Shown here: in pieces, positions 28,100-35,968 of the stretch
Layout: each line of letters starts with the position of its first letter
How positions within the stretch are numbered: position 1 is the first letter of the stretch
Source: Candidatus Parcubacteria bacterium
GTDB lineage: Bacteria > Patescibacteriota > Saccharimonadia > Saccharimonadales > 2-12-FULL-41-12
Direction of reading: 5' to 3'
Assembly: GCA_019347895.1 (NCBI GenBank)
Contig: JAHWKM010000012.1
Coordinates: 1 to 39,522, forward strand
Length of the DNA stretch: 39,522 nucleotides
The notes under the pieces: generated by a model
What the model was told of the DNA's origin: nothing
The model's database searches: none
What the model saw: only the letters and a program-made list of their open reading frames with translations
Made by a program: the position numbers and the translations under genes

Positions 28100-29773
28100 C
28101 TAATTGCCGGGGATATCAGATCCGTCTGCCTGCTGAACATCTACGGAAATTTTAGAGCTTTTAGGAATTTTACTGACCCAGAACGGACTGAGTTCTACGC
28201 TAGGGTCGGTTATGCCGACTCGTTTTTTCAACAGTTCTTCGGCTTCGCCTTTTTTCTTGCCGGTAATTTGCTGTTTTATCTCATCATGGTTGATGTCGGG
28301 ACCGGTGATAACTTTGGTTTTAAGGTTGAAGGCCGTCTGGCTGTCGCTCAGGCCGTTGCCAGCCGTAGACGGTCCGAAGACAGCTTCCGCCAGGCCGTCG
28401 TTAAGCACCGTCTGCGCGCCGTGTTCTGCTTGCTTATTTACTTCTTCTTTAATAAGTTCCTTTAAATCTTGCTCATTGACGCCGAGCATAGAATATTTGA
28501 CATCGACGCTGACGGTCACTTCGCTGGCTTCGGCTCCTACCTTGGCCGAAGGTGTGTAATCCGCGTCGCTGCCTTCAAATGTCTCGGTGATGGCGACGTA
28601 GCCTTCACGGCCAAATTCAGTTTTCAACTCTTCCTGGACGGTGTTTTGCTTACTGTTTAACCGTTCTCTGGCCTTGTCTATATCAGTTTGGGAAACAACC
28701 TTTACTTTTTTATCCGTACCCCCGCTAGCACTGCCGCTGGCTGATACGTCGGAACGGCCGGCAACCTTGAAGCTGGACGAACCGCTGATGTTAAATTTCT
28801 CGCCCGGACTTTGAGCTGTAATAGGTGTAGGATTGGTAGCTTTGTAATCAGCACAATTGCCTTGACCTCCCGATAGAACAAAGGTTGTATTATTTTGAGT
28901 TATATATGTTTGACCATTAGCGCTAACACCAGTTCCCGCAGGAACTGAAGCCGGAGCATCAAGGGGATTATCGCATTTTTCACTTACAGACATGGTGACG
29001 CTGCCGCTAGCTTTTTTGCCTTTATTTTCTTCGCCGGAGGCTTCAACTTTTTCGCTGTCGTTTTTCTGAGCCTCTTTGCGCAAGGCTTGGACGACTTTCT
29101 TTTCCTTGTTTAACTCCGTAGCCGTGGTGTCGGCTATGAAAGGCAATGAAAGCGGGACATTAGATGTCTGGGCCTTGACGACCACATTAGCTTTAGGAGC
29201 GATAACCAAGGCGTAGATCAGGCCAAATATCAAAAGAAGTACGGCTAGGGCTCCGATAATGATTTTTTTACGGAATTTGGTAAAGTTAGGTATTTTGAAT
29301 TTATTGCCTTTGGCGGCAGCCGGTTTGGCGGCTGGGGCCGCTCCAGCCTTCGGGGTATTATCAATCTCTATAGGAGATTGGTCATCGGCAAATTTAGCAT
29401 CGGGCGCTAAGGCAGAAACTGGTGTATTCGGGTCTATCTCGCCTTCGTCAATTACACTGGAATTATCCGAGGATATTCCCTGCGGTTCGTCCGGCAAATA
29501 CGGCTTGGAGGTAAGATTGGGCGCCACATGAAGTTTGGCTATTCCGGCCAGCGGCAGCAGGCGCGGTTCGGAGGTAATGAGAACTACTTGCTTATCTGTT
29601 TGATCGGCTGTGCGCTTGAGGAGCTTCATATTGACGATGGACTGCATTGAATTGGCCCGTTTTGGCAGCACTAGTGCAACTATCTTCTTAGGACTGTTTT
29701 GGATTCTATCAACGATGCCGGTGATTTCCTCGTCAACATCTATATAAATTGTATCCTTGCCTTTAGGATTCAT
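28100..29773 (-). CDS. Baseplate J/gp47-like membrane protein with N-terminal cytoplasmic domain and single TM
   Basis: 557 aa; N-terminal VALVLPKRANSMQSIVNMKLLKRTADQTDKQVVLITSE; TM IIIGALAVLLLIFGLIYALVIAP; extracellular Ser/Gly-rich region with VPAGTGVSANGQTYITQNNTTF. Confidence 0.65.
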   Translation of the reverse strand: MNPKGKDTIYIDVDEEITGIVDRIQNSPKKIVALVLPKRANSMQSIVNMKLLKRTADQTDKQVVLITSEPRLLPLAGIAKLHVAPNLTSKPYLPDEPQGISSDNSSVIDEGEIDPNTPVSALAPDAKFADDQSPIEIDNTPKAGAAPAAKPAAAKGNKFKIPNFTKFRKKIIIGALAVLLLIFGLIYALVIAPKANVVVKAQTSNVPLSLPFIADTTATELNKEKKVVQALRKEAQKNDSEKVEASGEENKGKKASGSVTMSVSEKCDNPLDAPASVPAGTGVSANGQTYITQNNTTFVLSGGQGNCADYKATNPTPITAQSPGEKFNISGSSSFKVAGRSDVSASGSASGGTDKKVKVVSQTDIDKARERLNSKQNTVQEELKTEFGREGYVAITETFEGSDADYTPSAKVGAEASEVTVSVDVKYSMLGVNEQDLKELIKEEVNKQAEHGAQTVLNDGLAEAVFGPSTAGNGLSDSQTAFNLKTKVITGPDINHDEIKQQITGKKKGEAEELLKKRVGITDPSVELSPFWVSKIPKSSKISVDVQQADGSDIPGN

Positions 29774-31071
29774 ATCTTTAACATCCTATCAAATCTAGCC
29801 CTCAGGCCGCTAGTCGATTCCAGCCCTTCGGCTTGCGTGGTAGTGTCCAGCCCCACCCTGAGCAAACCCATGGCCGTTATGTAAGTGTGGTCGTCAATCT
29901 TGCCGCTGATATCTTCGATGCCCACGACTTGGCCGGGTTCAATTAATGAAATGATCGGTTTGCGGGCAAACGGCAGCTGGCTGTACCAGTTAGTTTGATT
30001 TAGCGTGTCCGTCAGTACGTTCAAACTGGCGCCGCCGCCGCAAAGCAGAATCTGATGGGGCAAATTTTCCAGGTTAGTGAATTCGCTCAAGGCCAGCTCT
30101 ACCCCGCCCAGCCAAACATCGCAAGTTTTCTCCAGTGATTTGGCTACCGACTCGTGCTGCTGCAATTCAGTTTGACTCCTGGCAGAAAAGTTGATTTTAA
30201 GCTTCTCGGCCATGTCAAATTCCACGCCGAGATCACGCTCGATAGACCGGGTGAAGGCCCGTCCGCCGATACCAAACATTTTGGTGCCCTGTACGCCGCC
30301 TTCGTTGATTACGGCTATATCGGTCGTACCGCCGCCGACATCCATCAAAATCGCGCTCATATTGGCGTTGGGGTTGTCGCCTATGACTGACCGGGCCACG
30401 GCAAACGGCTCGGCCGCTACCGCCATTAGGTCCAAATCCAGTTCGGACGCCACTCTCTCCAAGGCCGCGATGTGAATCATCGGCGCAAAGGCCGTATAAA
30501 GCTGGACAAGCACATCGCGCCCCTTAAACCCGATCGGATTGGTAACTTCGTAACCGTCAATGCTAATACTAACCAAAGCGCTATTTACCAGCCGTACGTC
30601 GACCTGACGGCCGCCGAGTTCCCATTCCAGAGTTTTTCGGGCGGATTTTTCGGCGCGTTCCTGGACCAGCTCGATGATGTGTTCCATCTCGTCAATGTCC
30701 ATCTCCACATTCGGATCCTTGCGGCTGCAACGGACGCTGGTGGTGGTGCCCTTAACCAGCTCGCCGGCAATGCCTGCTACCGCTGTCCTAACGCTCATTT
30801 GGGCTTGTTCTTCGGCCACCGCTAGCGCTTGATTGCAGTTTTGGATAACAGCGCCAATGTCAGCCACCGCTCCGGCCTGCATATCGGTTAAACCCTGGTG
30901 CGCCCGGCCGACTCCCACGACTTGCATGGTATTGCCATTGACTCGGCCTATCAATGCCTTGACGTTTTCCGTGCCTACATCTAAGGCCAGAATGTATTGA
31001 TCGGCGTTTGGCCTTGAAGAAAAAGCCTTGGCCGATAATGCCCGTGAAGCACTTTTAATTTTGTTAAGCAT
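29770..31071 (-). CDS. FtsA/PilM-like actin-family ATPase (SHS2-containing)
   Basis: ALDVGTENVKALIG, ILMDVGGGTTDIAVI, LPHQILLCGGGASL; FtsA-like 1C region; start may be MLNKIKS (31071) or MESLLQG (31092). Confidence 0.85.
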   Translation of the reverse strand: MLNKIKSASRALSAKAFSSRPNADQYILALDVGTENVKALIGRVNGNTMQVVGVGRAHQGLTDMQAGAVADIGAVIQNCNQALAVAEEQAQMSVRTAVAGIAGELVKGTTTSVRCSRKDPNVEMDIDEMEHIIELVQERAEKSARKTLEWELGGRQVDVRLVNSALVSISIDGYEVTNPIGFKGRDVLVQLYTAFAPMIHIAALERVASELDLDLMAVAAEPFAVARSVIGDNPNANMSAILMDVGGGTTDIAVINEGGVQGTKMFGIGGRAFTRSIERDLGVEFDMAEKLKINFSARSQTELQQHESVAKSLEKTCDVWLGGVELALSEFTNLENLPHQILLCGGGASLNVLTDTLNQTNWYSQLPFARKPIISLIEPGQVVGIEDISGKIDDHTYITAMGLLRVGLDTTTQAEGLESTSGLRARFDRMLKI

Positions 31072-31363
31072 ACCCTGTAGTAGACTTTCCATTATTTAAA
31101 TTTTTCATCTGTGAAAATTCTTCTCTTAACATTTTCTTGAGTGTTTTATTACCTGGAGTAGTTTTTAAATATTTTTCACGGCGGCGAGCATCAGCTTCGC
31201 TCCTATGTGCTTCATAGTATAACAGTTTCCAAGGCGCATATGCTTTTGTAGAAAAATTTAAACCTTTATTATGTTCTGCGACTCTTTTGCGAAGATCAGT
31301 CGTAAAACCTACATATAGTTTTTTACTATAATTTGACGACAAAACGTAAACATAGCAGAACAT
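31064..31363 (-). CDS. GIY-YIG nuclease superfamily protein (YhbQ/UPF0213-like)
   Basis: MFCYVYVLSSNYSKKLYVGFTTDLRKRVAEHNKGLNFSTKAYAPWKLLYYE. Confidence 0.92.
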   Translation of the reverse strand: MFCYVYVLSSNYSKKLYVGFTTDLRKRVAEHNKGLNFSTKAYAPWKLLYYEAHRSEADARRREKYLKTTPGNKTLKKMLREEFSQMKNLNNGKSTTGYA

Positions 31364-31418
31364 TATGGAAAGCTCACTACGGGGCATAATCGTCGTCTAT
31401 TATAGCACGGCGTATCTG

Positions 31419-31835
31419 TTATAGATCGAGGGAATCGTCTGAGAGTTTTTCGCTTGGGAAATCAGAGTCAGCGCTCAAGTTGGTTATATCGTCGTTCACC
31501 GAGTTATTTAAATTTTCCAGCTCTAACGCCGAAGGTTCTTTAAACAAATTTGCCGGAGCGCTTTCTTCGCTCGGAGTTTGCTGGGAATTATCGCTGCCAG
31601 AGGTCAGAAAAACAACAGCAGCGAGTATTATAAAAACGCCGATCAACCCGCCCAGAATTATAGTAATTTTTTTAGTCTTAGAGTCCGACGGCTCGTAATT
31701 ATGCGGCTGGGGCGGCGGCCCGGCTGGCTGGGGCGGATTCGATGCGCCATAAACCTGGCCGGGGGGAGGACCATATTGGTTTTGCGGGGGCTGGCTGGAA
31801 GGCTGGGGGTTTGTGTCGGGATTTATTGAGTCCAT
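31419..31835 (-). CDS. Hypothetical Pro-rich single-TM protein
   Basis: PQPSSQPPQNQYGPPPGQV N-terminus, TM IIILGGLIGVFIILAAVVFLTSG (approx.), SD ggag. Confidence 0.7.
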   Translation of the reverse strand: MDSINPDTNPQPSSQPPQNQYGPPPGQVYGASNPPQPAGPPPQPHNYEPSDSKTKKITIILGGLIGVFIILAAVVFLTSGSDNSQQTPSEESAPANLFKEPSALELENLNNSVNDDITNLSADSDFPSEKLSDDSLDL

Positions 31836-31837
31836 TT

Positions 31838-31980
31838 CATATCTCCATTATGTTAAGTGAAGGCCGAATGGGTGGATGCGCCGCGGCGTCTTTGGGAAGG
31901 AGGCATATCTGAAGATATGTTGACGAGTCAAAACGTCGCGGAGTACCACCGATTCGGTTTGAAGCTGGAATGGAGATATG
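31838..31980 (+). ncRNA. Candidate structured RNA with nested helices
   Basis: P1 CATATCTCCATT/AATGGAGATATG (31838-31849/31969-31980); P2 CCGAAT/ATTCGG and GGTGG/CCACC; P3 CCGCGGCGT/ACGTCGCGG with one G-U on the + strand; P4 CATATC-TGAA-GATATG. Confidence 0.75.
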
Positions 31981-31993
31981 TGATGGGCTCATA

Positions 31994-32638
31994 CTACTCC
32001 TGGCTGGCTCTTGGTCTTAATTCGCTGGCATGGCCGGTTAATAAGGGCTTAACCTCGTTAACTACGTGATCCGTTATCCCGTTGGAGCGGGTTCTGATCT
32101 GGGTATTGTACAGCCTGGCAGTTTCTACGAAAGCTTTGAACCCGACCACGTCGGCCGCACAGTTTATACTGACCATGTCATCCAGTGTTTGCCTGAATTC
32201 TCCGGCTGTGGATTCAAAACCGTTGACTTGGCGCACGAATTCAGCACGCTGCTGTTCCAGCTTAAACGTGTCTTTATTGACATATTTCAGGCTGCCTATA
32301 GCCACCCAGAGCTTGGCGTCGACCTTACGATAAATTTCACTGCGTTTATCAAATATGCTGACATATTCATCCCGGACTTGTCGAAGCTTAGTTTGGGCTC
32401 TAACGCAACTGTCTTCCAGCCGCTTAGTAGTCCTTTCATCCAGCTTGATTTTACGCTCGGCCTTTCGTTGGGCTACCCGCTGTTTTAGCGAACTCCCCGG
32501 CTTAGTCGGCTCCGGCGCTGACTGGGCGTTTACTATTGAGCCGCTAAATACCGCCAAAATAATCAGCAAAGGTAGGAATATAAACCAGTTTTTTGTTATA
32601 ACAGCGAATTTAAACATATATAATCTACTATAAATCAT
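31994..32638 (-). CDS. Hypothetical exported coiled-coil protein
   Basis: Signal/TM FIFLPLLIILAVFSGSIVNAQSA followed by charged helical region. Confidence 0.7.
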   Translation of the reverse strand: MIYSRLYMFKFAVITKNWFIFLPLLIILAVFSGSIVNAQSAPEPTKPGSSLKQRVAQRKAERKIKLDERTTKRLEDSCVRAQTKLRQVRDEYVSIFDKRSEIYRKVDAKLWVAIGSLKYVNKDTFKLEQQRAEFVRQVNGFESTAGEFRQTLDDMVSINCAADVVGFKAFVETARLYNTQIRTRSNGITDHVVNEVKPLLTGHASELRPRASQE

Positions 32639-32684
32639 TTTTATTTTACCATAAGCACCTCAGGACTTATATAGGGACCGGCAT

Positions 32685-34583
32685 TCAGACCAAAATAGCC
32701 TTGATGCGGCGGACTCCGGCGCTGGAGGCTTCTTCTTTTTTTATCTTAAAAATTTTACCGTCCTCGCCTAGCTGGCCGGTGTGCTCAACGTGCGGGCCGC
32801 CGCAGATCTCTATGCTGAAGGGTTTTTCGCCATTTTGCCCCATGATGTAGACCTTTACCTTGTCACCGTATTTATCGCCAAATGCGCCCTTGGCCCCTAG
32901 CTTGAAGGCTTCGTCTGTCGGATATTCGTGCCACTGCACCTTTAGGTCTTTTTCAATCTGTTCATTGACGATTTTCTCGACTTGATCCAGCTGCTGGCGG
33001 GTAACCTTTTCAGAGTGTGAAAAATCAAAACGCGTACGCTCGGCATTTACATTTGAGCCGCGCTGGATGACATGGTCGCCTAGCACTCTTCTGAGTGCTT
33101 CGTACATCAGATGAGTCGCCGTGTGCAGCTTCTTTGTTTCTTCCGAATGATCAGTCAGCCCGCCCTTGTACACGCCCTTGCCGGCCGTCTGGCTCCGCTC
33201 CCGCTGTTCGCGCATCAAAGATTCGAACTCTTCTTTCCAAGCACTTTCCAGCTCGATGTCTCTTCTAAAAAGCTCTTCCAGGGTAAGCTCAACCGGGAAG
33301 CCATAGGTATCGTATAGCTCAAAAATTGCTTGCCCCTGGCTTTTGACTTTTGGCTTTTGGCTTTTGACTGCGAAAAGGCGCTCGAATTCTTTGAGTCCTT
33401 TTCGCAAAGTCTGGCGGAAAATCCTTTCTTCGCGGACTAGACTTTCTATAACTTCTTTCTTCTTTTGGGCAACTTCCGGGTAATCTTCTTCGTATACTCC
33501 GGCTATAACGGGCACGATTTGCTCAATAAAATCCTGCTCAATGCCGAGATTAAAAGCCTTTAAAATTGCCCGGCGCATCAACCGGCGGGCAACATATCCT
33601 TGCTCTTTATTGCTTGGTGCTACGCCGTCGACGGCTAGGAATACCGCGCCACGCAGATGGTCGGCAATGATGCGCATGTCGTTGGTATGTGAATCATAAT
33701 TTTTGCCGGATAATTCCTCCAGCTTTTGGACTATCGGCCAAAGCAGACTGATCTTGAATACATCCGGGTTGTCTATGCTGGCCGCCGCCATGCGCTCCAG
33801 ACCGCCGCCGAAATCTACGTTGGGCTTGGCTAGCGGCTCAAAACCGCTGTCGGTGCGCTTGTAAGCCATGAATACGCTGTTGGCTATCTCTAAAAACCGG
33901 CCGCAATCGCAATTTGGTTGGCAATTCTCGCCAAATTCAGGGTTGTGTGCCGTGCCAAAATCATAAAATACTTCGGTATCGGGACCGCCGGGATCACCCG
34001 TGGGAGTTTGCGATTCCCCGCCGGCTCGAGACCACCAATTCTTAGAGCCGTCATAGAAAAATATCCGTCCGTCCCTCATGCCTTTGGCGTATCCGTCGGC
34101 TTCCGAACCAATCTCAACTTGTACCGGATCTATCTTTTTACTTTTGAAAAGCTCTGACCAGATACCGGCGGCTTCCGTGTCTTTAGGAATGTTAAATTCT
34201 TGGTTGCCAAGGTAACAAGTGACGTATAGTTTTTTCGGATCCAGCCCGACTACATTAACCAAAAATTCAAACAGCCAATTTATCTCTTCTTTTTTGTAAT
34301 AATCGCCTAATGACCAGTTGCCCAGCATCTCAAAAAACGTCGTGTGGCGGTTGTCCCCCACTTCCTCAATATCCTGAGCCCGAAGGCAGGTTTGGCTATT
34401 GACTAATCTTGTACCCGCCGGATGAGTCTCGCCGAGAAGATACGGAATCAGCGGCTGCATACCCGACCCGGTAAAAAGCGTAGTGGGATCATCTTGAGGC
34501 ACCAGCAACGCCCGCGGAATCACCGCGTGCCCACGTTCTTTAAAGAATTTTAGATAAGCCCTCCGAATTTCCTGCGCTGTCAT
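32685..34583 (-). CDS. alaS: Alanyl-tRNA synthetase, short form lacking the C-terminal C-Ala/DHHA1 domain
   Basis: FLKFFKERGHAVIPRALLVP-like N-terminus, HTTFFEMLGNWSLGDY, editing-domain HTATHLMYEALR and CGGPHVEHTGQLG; ends right after the editing domain. Confidence 0.93.
   Translation of the reverse strand: MTAQEIRRAYLKFFKERGHAVIPRALLVPQDDPTTLFTGSGMQPLIPYLLGETHPAGTRLVNSQTCLRAQDIEEVGDNRHTTFFEMLGNWSLGDYYKKEEINWLFEFLVNVVGLDPKKLYVTCYLGNQEFNIPKDTEAAGIWSELFKSKKIDPVQVEIGSEADGYAKGMRDGRIFFYDGSKNWWSRAGGESQTPTGDPGGPDTEVFYDFGTAHNPEFGENCQPNCDCGRFLEIANSVFMAYKRTDSGFEPLAKPNVDFGGGLERMAAASIDNPDVFKISLLWPIVQKLEELSGKNYDSHTNDMRIIADHLRGAVFLAVDGVAPSNKEQGYVARRLMRRAILKAFNLGIEQDFIEQIVPVIAGVYEEDYPEVAQKKKEVIESLVREERIFRQTLRKGLKEFERLFAVKSQKPKVKSQGQAIFELYDTYGFPVELTLEELFRRDIELESAWKEEFESLMREQRERSQTAGKGVYKGGLTDHSEETKKLHTATHLMYEALRRVLGDHVIQRGSNVNAERTRFDFSHSEKVTRQQLDQVEKIVNEQIEKDLKVQWHEYPTDEAFKLGAKGAFGDKYGDKVKVYIMGQNGEKPFSIEICGGPHVEHTGQLGEDGKIFKIKKEEASSAGVRRIKAILV
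33336..33370. repeat. Heptanucleotide repeat inside alaS (5 units)
   Basis: ctggctt ttgactt ttggctt ttggctt ttgactg; encodes KSQKPKVKSQ on the minus strand. Confidence 0.85.
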
Positions 34584-34599
34584 TAAAATTATTGTAACA

Positions 34600-35736
34600 C
34601 TAAATAACAGATGAAATAATTCCGCCGCCTAGACATTGATCGCCTGCGTAAAACACGGCGGATTGGCCGGAAGCTATGGCGCGCTGTTCATCCTTGAGAG
34701 TTAACTTATTCCCTTTTAGTTCGCAATCGATCAATGGCCCCCTATACCTTAATCGAGCACGCAGCTTCTCTGCCTTTTCATTCTTCATTCTCCGTTCTTC
34801 ATTCTCTATGTTGTCGATCCAATGTAAATCTCCCAGCTGTATTTCTTTACTCCATAATTCTTTATCTGAGAGATCCGTTGTTACGTAAACGGTATTATTG
34901 CTCATGTCTTTTCGGGTTACATAATAAGGCAGGCCACCGCCGAGATTCAGGCCATGGCGCTGGCCAATGGTGTAGAAAATTGCGCCCTCGTGCTCGCCGA
35001 TAGTTTCGCCTTCGCTGGACAGCGAATGGTTAATGATTGGACCCGGCTCGGCCTTAATGTAATGGCTCAAAAATTCTTTGATTCCCACCTGGCCGACAAA
35101 ACAAATGCCCTGACTGTCTTTTTTTTCCGCCGTCGGCAAACCAAACTTCTTGGCCAGTTCTCGCACCTCTTCTTTCGAATCAAACTCGCCTATCGGAAAC
35201 AGGGTTTTAGACAACGCCTCACCCGTAACCCGCGCCAAAAAATAAGTCTGATCCTTATTTTTATCCGCCGCCACATGCAACTCACTGTGAAAGGTGAGAC
35301 CTCTCACATTTTCCTGCTTGACTCTTGACTCTTGATTCTTGACTCTTACCACCTGGGCGTAATGGCCGGTAGCGATCATATCAGCACCTTGTTCTAAGGC
35401 GGTATTCAAAAATAGCTTGAACTTTACTTCTTGGTTGCACATAATGTCCGGATTGGGCGTCCGGCCAGCTTTGTACTCATCAATCATATAGTCGACTACT
35501 TTTTGCCTATATTCTTTTTGAAAATCAAACACCTTAAAATCAATGCCCAGCTTGGTCGCTACGCACTTAGCGTCCCGATAATCTTCCGTCCAGGGACACT
35601 CAAAGCCGGCAATATCTTCCGTCCAATTTTTCATATAGACTCCGGTCACGCTGTAGCCTTGCTCTTTGAGCAAAGCCGCTGTAACGGACGAATCCACTCC
35701 CCCGCTCATACCCACATAAACATACGGCTTATGCAC
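34600..35736 (-). CDS. mnmA: tRNA-specific 2-thiouridylase MnmA
   Basis: YVYVGMSGGVDSSVTAALLKEQGYSVTGVYMKNW, CNQEVKFKLFL, GICFVGQVGIKEFL; GTG start. Confidence 0.96.
   Translation of the reverse strand: MHKPYVYVGMSGGVDSSVTAALLKEQGYSVTGVYMKNWTEDIAGFECPWTEDYRDAKCVATKLGIDFKVFDFQKEYRQKVVDYMIDEYKAGRTPNPDIMCNQEVKFKLFLNTALEQGADMIATGHYAQVVRVKNQESRVKQENVRGLTFHSELHVAADKNKDQTYFLARVTGEALSKTLFPIGEFDSKEEVRELAKKFGLPTAEKKDSQGICFVGQVGIKEFLSHYIKAEPGPIINHSLSSEGETIGEHEGAIFYTIGQRHGLNLGGGLPYYVTRKDMSNNTVYVTTDLSDKELWSKEIQLGDLHWIDNIENEERRMKNEKAEKLRARLRYRGPLIDCELKGNKLTLKDEQRAIASGQSAVFYAGDQCLGGGIISSVI
34778..34805. repeat. Heptanucleotide repeat inside mnmA (4 units)
   Basis: tcattct tcattct ccgttct tcattct; encodes NEERRMKNE on the minus strand. 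Confidence 0.85.
35319..35346. repeat. Second heptanucleotide repeat inside mnmA (4 units)
   Basis: tgactct tgactct tgattct tgactct; encodes RVKNQESRVKQ on the minus strand. Confidence 0.9.
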
Positions 35737-35882
35737 CGTTTTGTCCTGCTTCCGGGCAGAGCCCGAAACCCTGCCAAAACTTTTGGCACGCTACGGCGTC
35801 AGATACTCCAATGCTCGCGCAACGTACGAATGTGTACGTTTTGCTCTGCGCTTCGTATCTTCCTTGTATCGCACTCAAATGC
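35732..35882 (-). ncRNA. Candidate structured RNA / conserved repeat element, copy B, ending at the mnmA start codon
   Basis: Homologous to 25065-25213 (+); its 3' end aggacaaaacgGTGca includes the mnmA SD-like region and GTG start. Confidence 0.65.
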
Positions 35883-35968
35883 AAAACCCGTAAAACTTCA
35901 TGCAAATTCATAGGAATCCTATTTTACCACGCCCGTATGGACACCCTATCGCGGTGTGTATGTTATGG

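Noticed and set aside
31064-31363. GIY-YIG gene as a homing endonuclease or mobile element
   Set aside because: It matches the common short chromosomal YhbQ/UPF0213-type family, with no intron or intein context.
31857-32069. 70-aa + strand ORF MKAEWVDAPRRLWEGGISEDMLTSQNVAEYHRFG...
   Set aside because: Lies across the nested inverted-repeat element and runs antisense into the next gene; base pairing explains the sequence better than coding.
35729-35911. 60-aa minus-strand ORF MNLHEVLRVLHLSAIQG...
   Set aside because: Covers the RNA-like element copy B and overlaps the mnmA start; no independent coding evidence.
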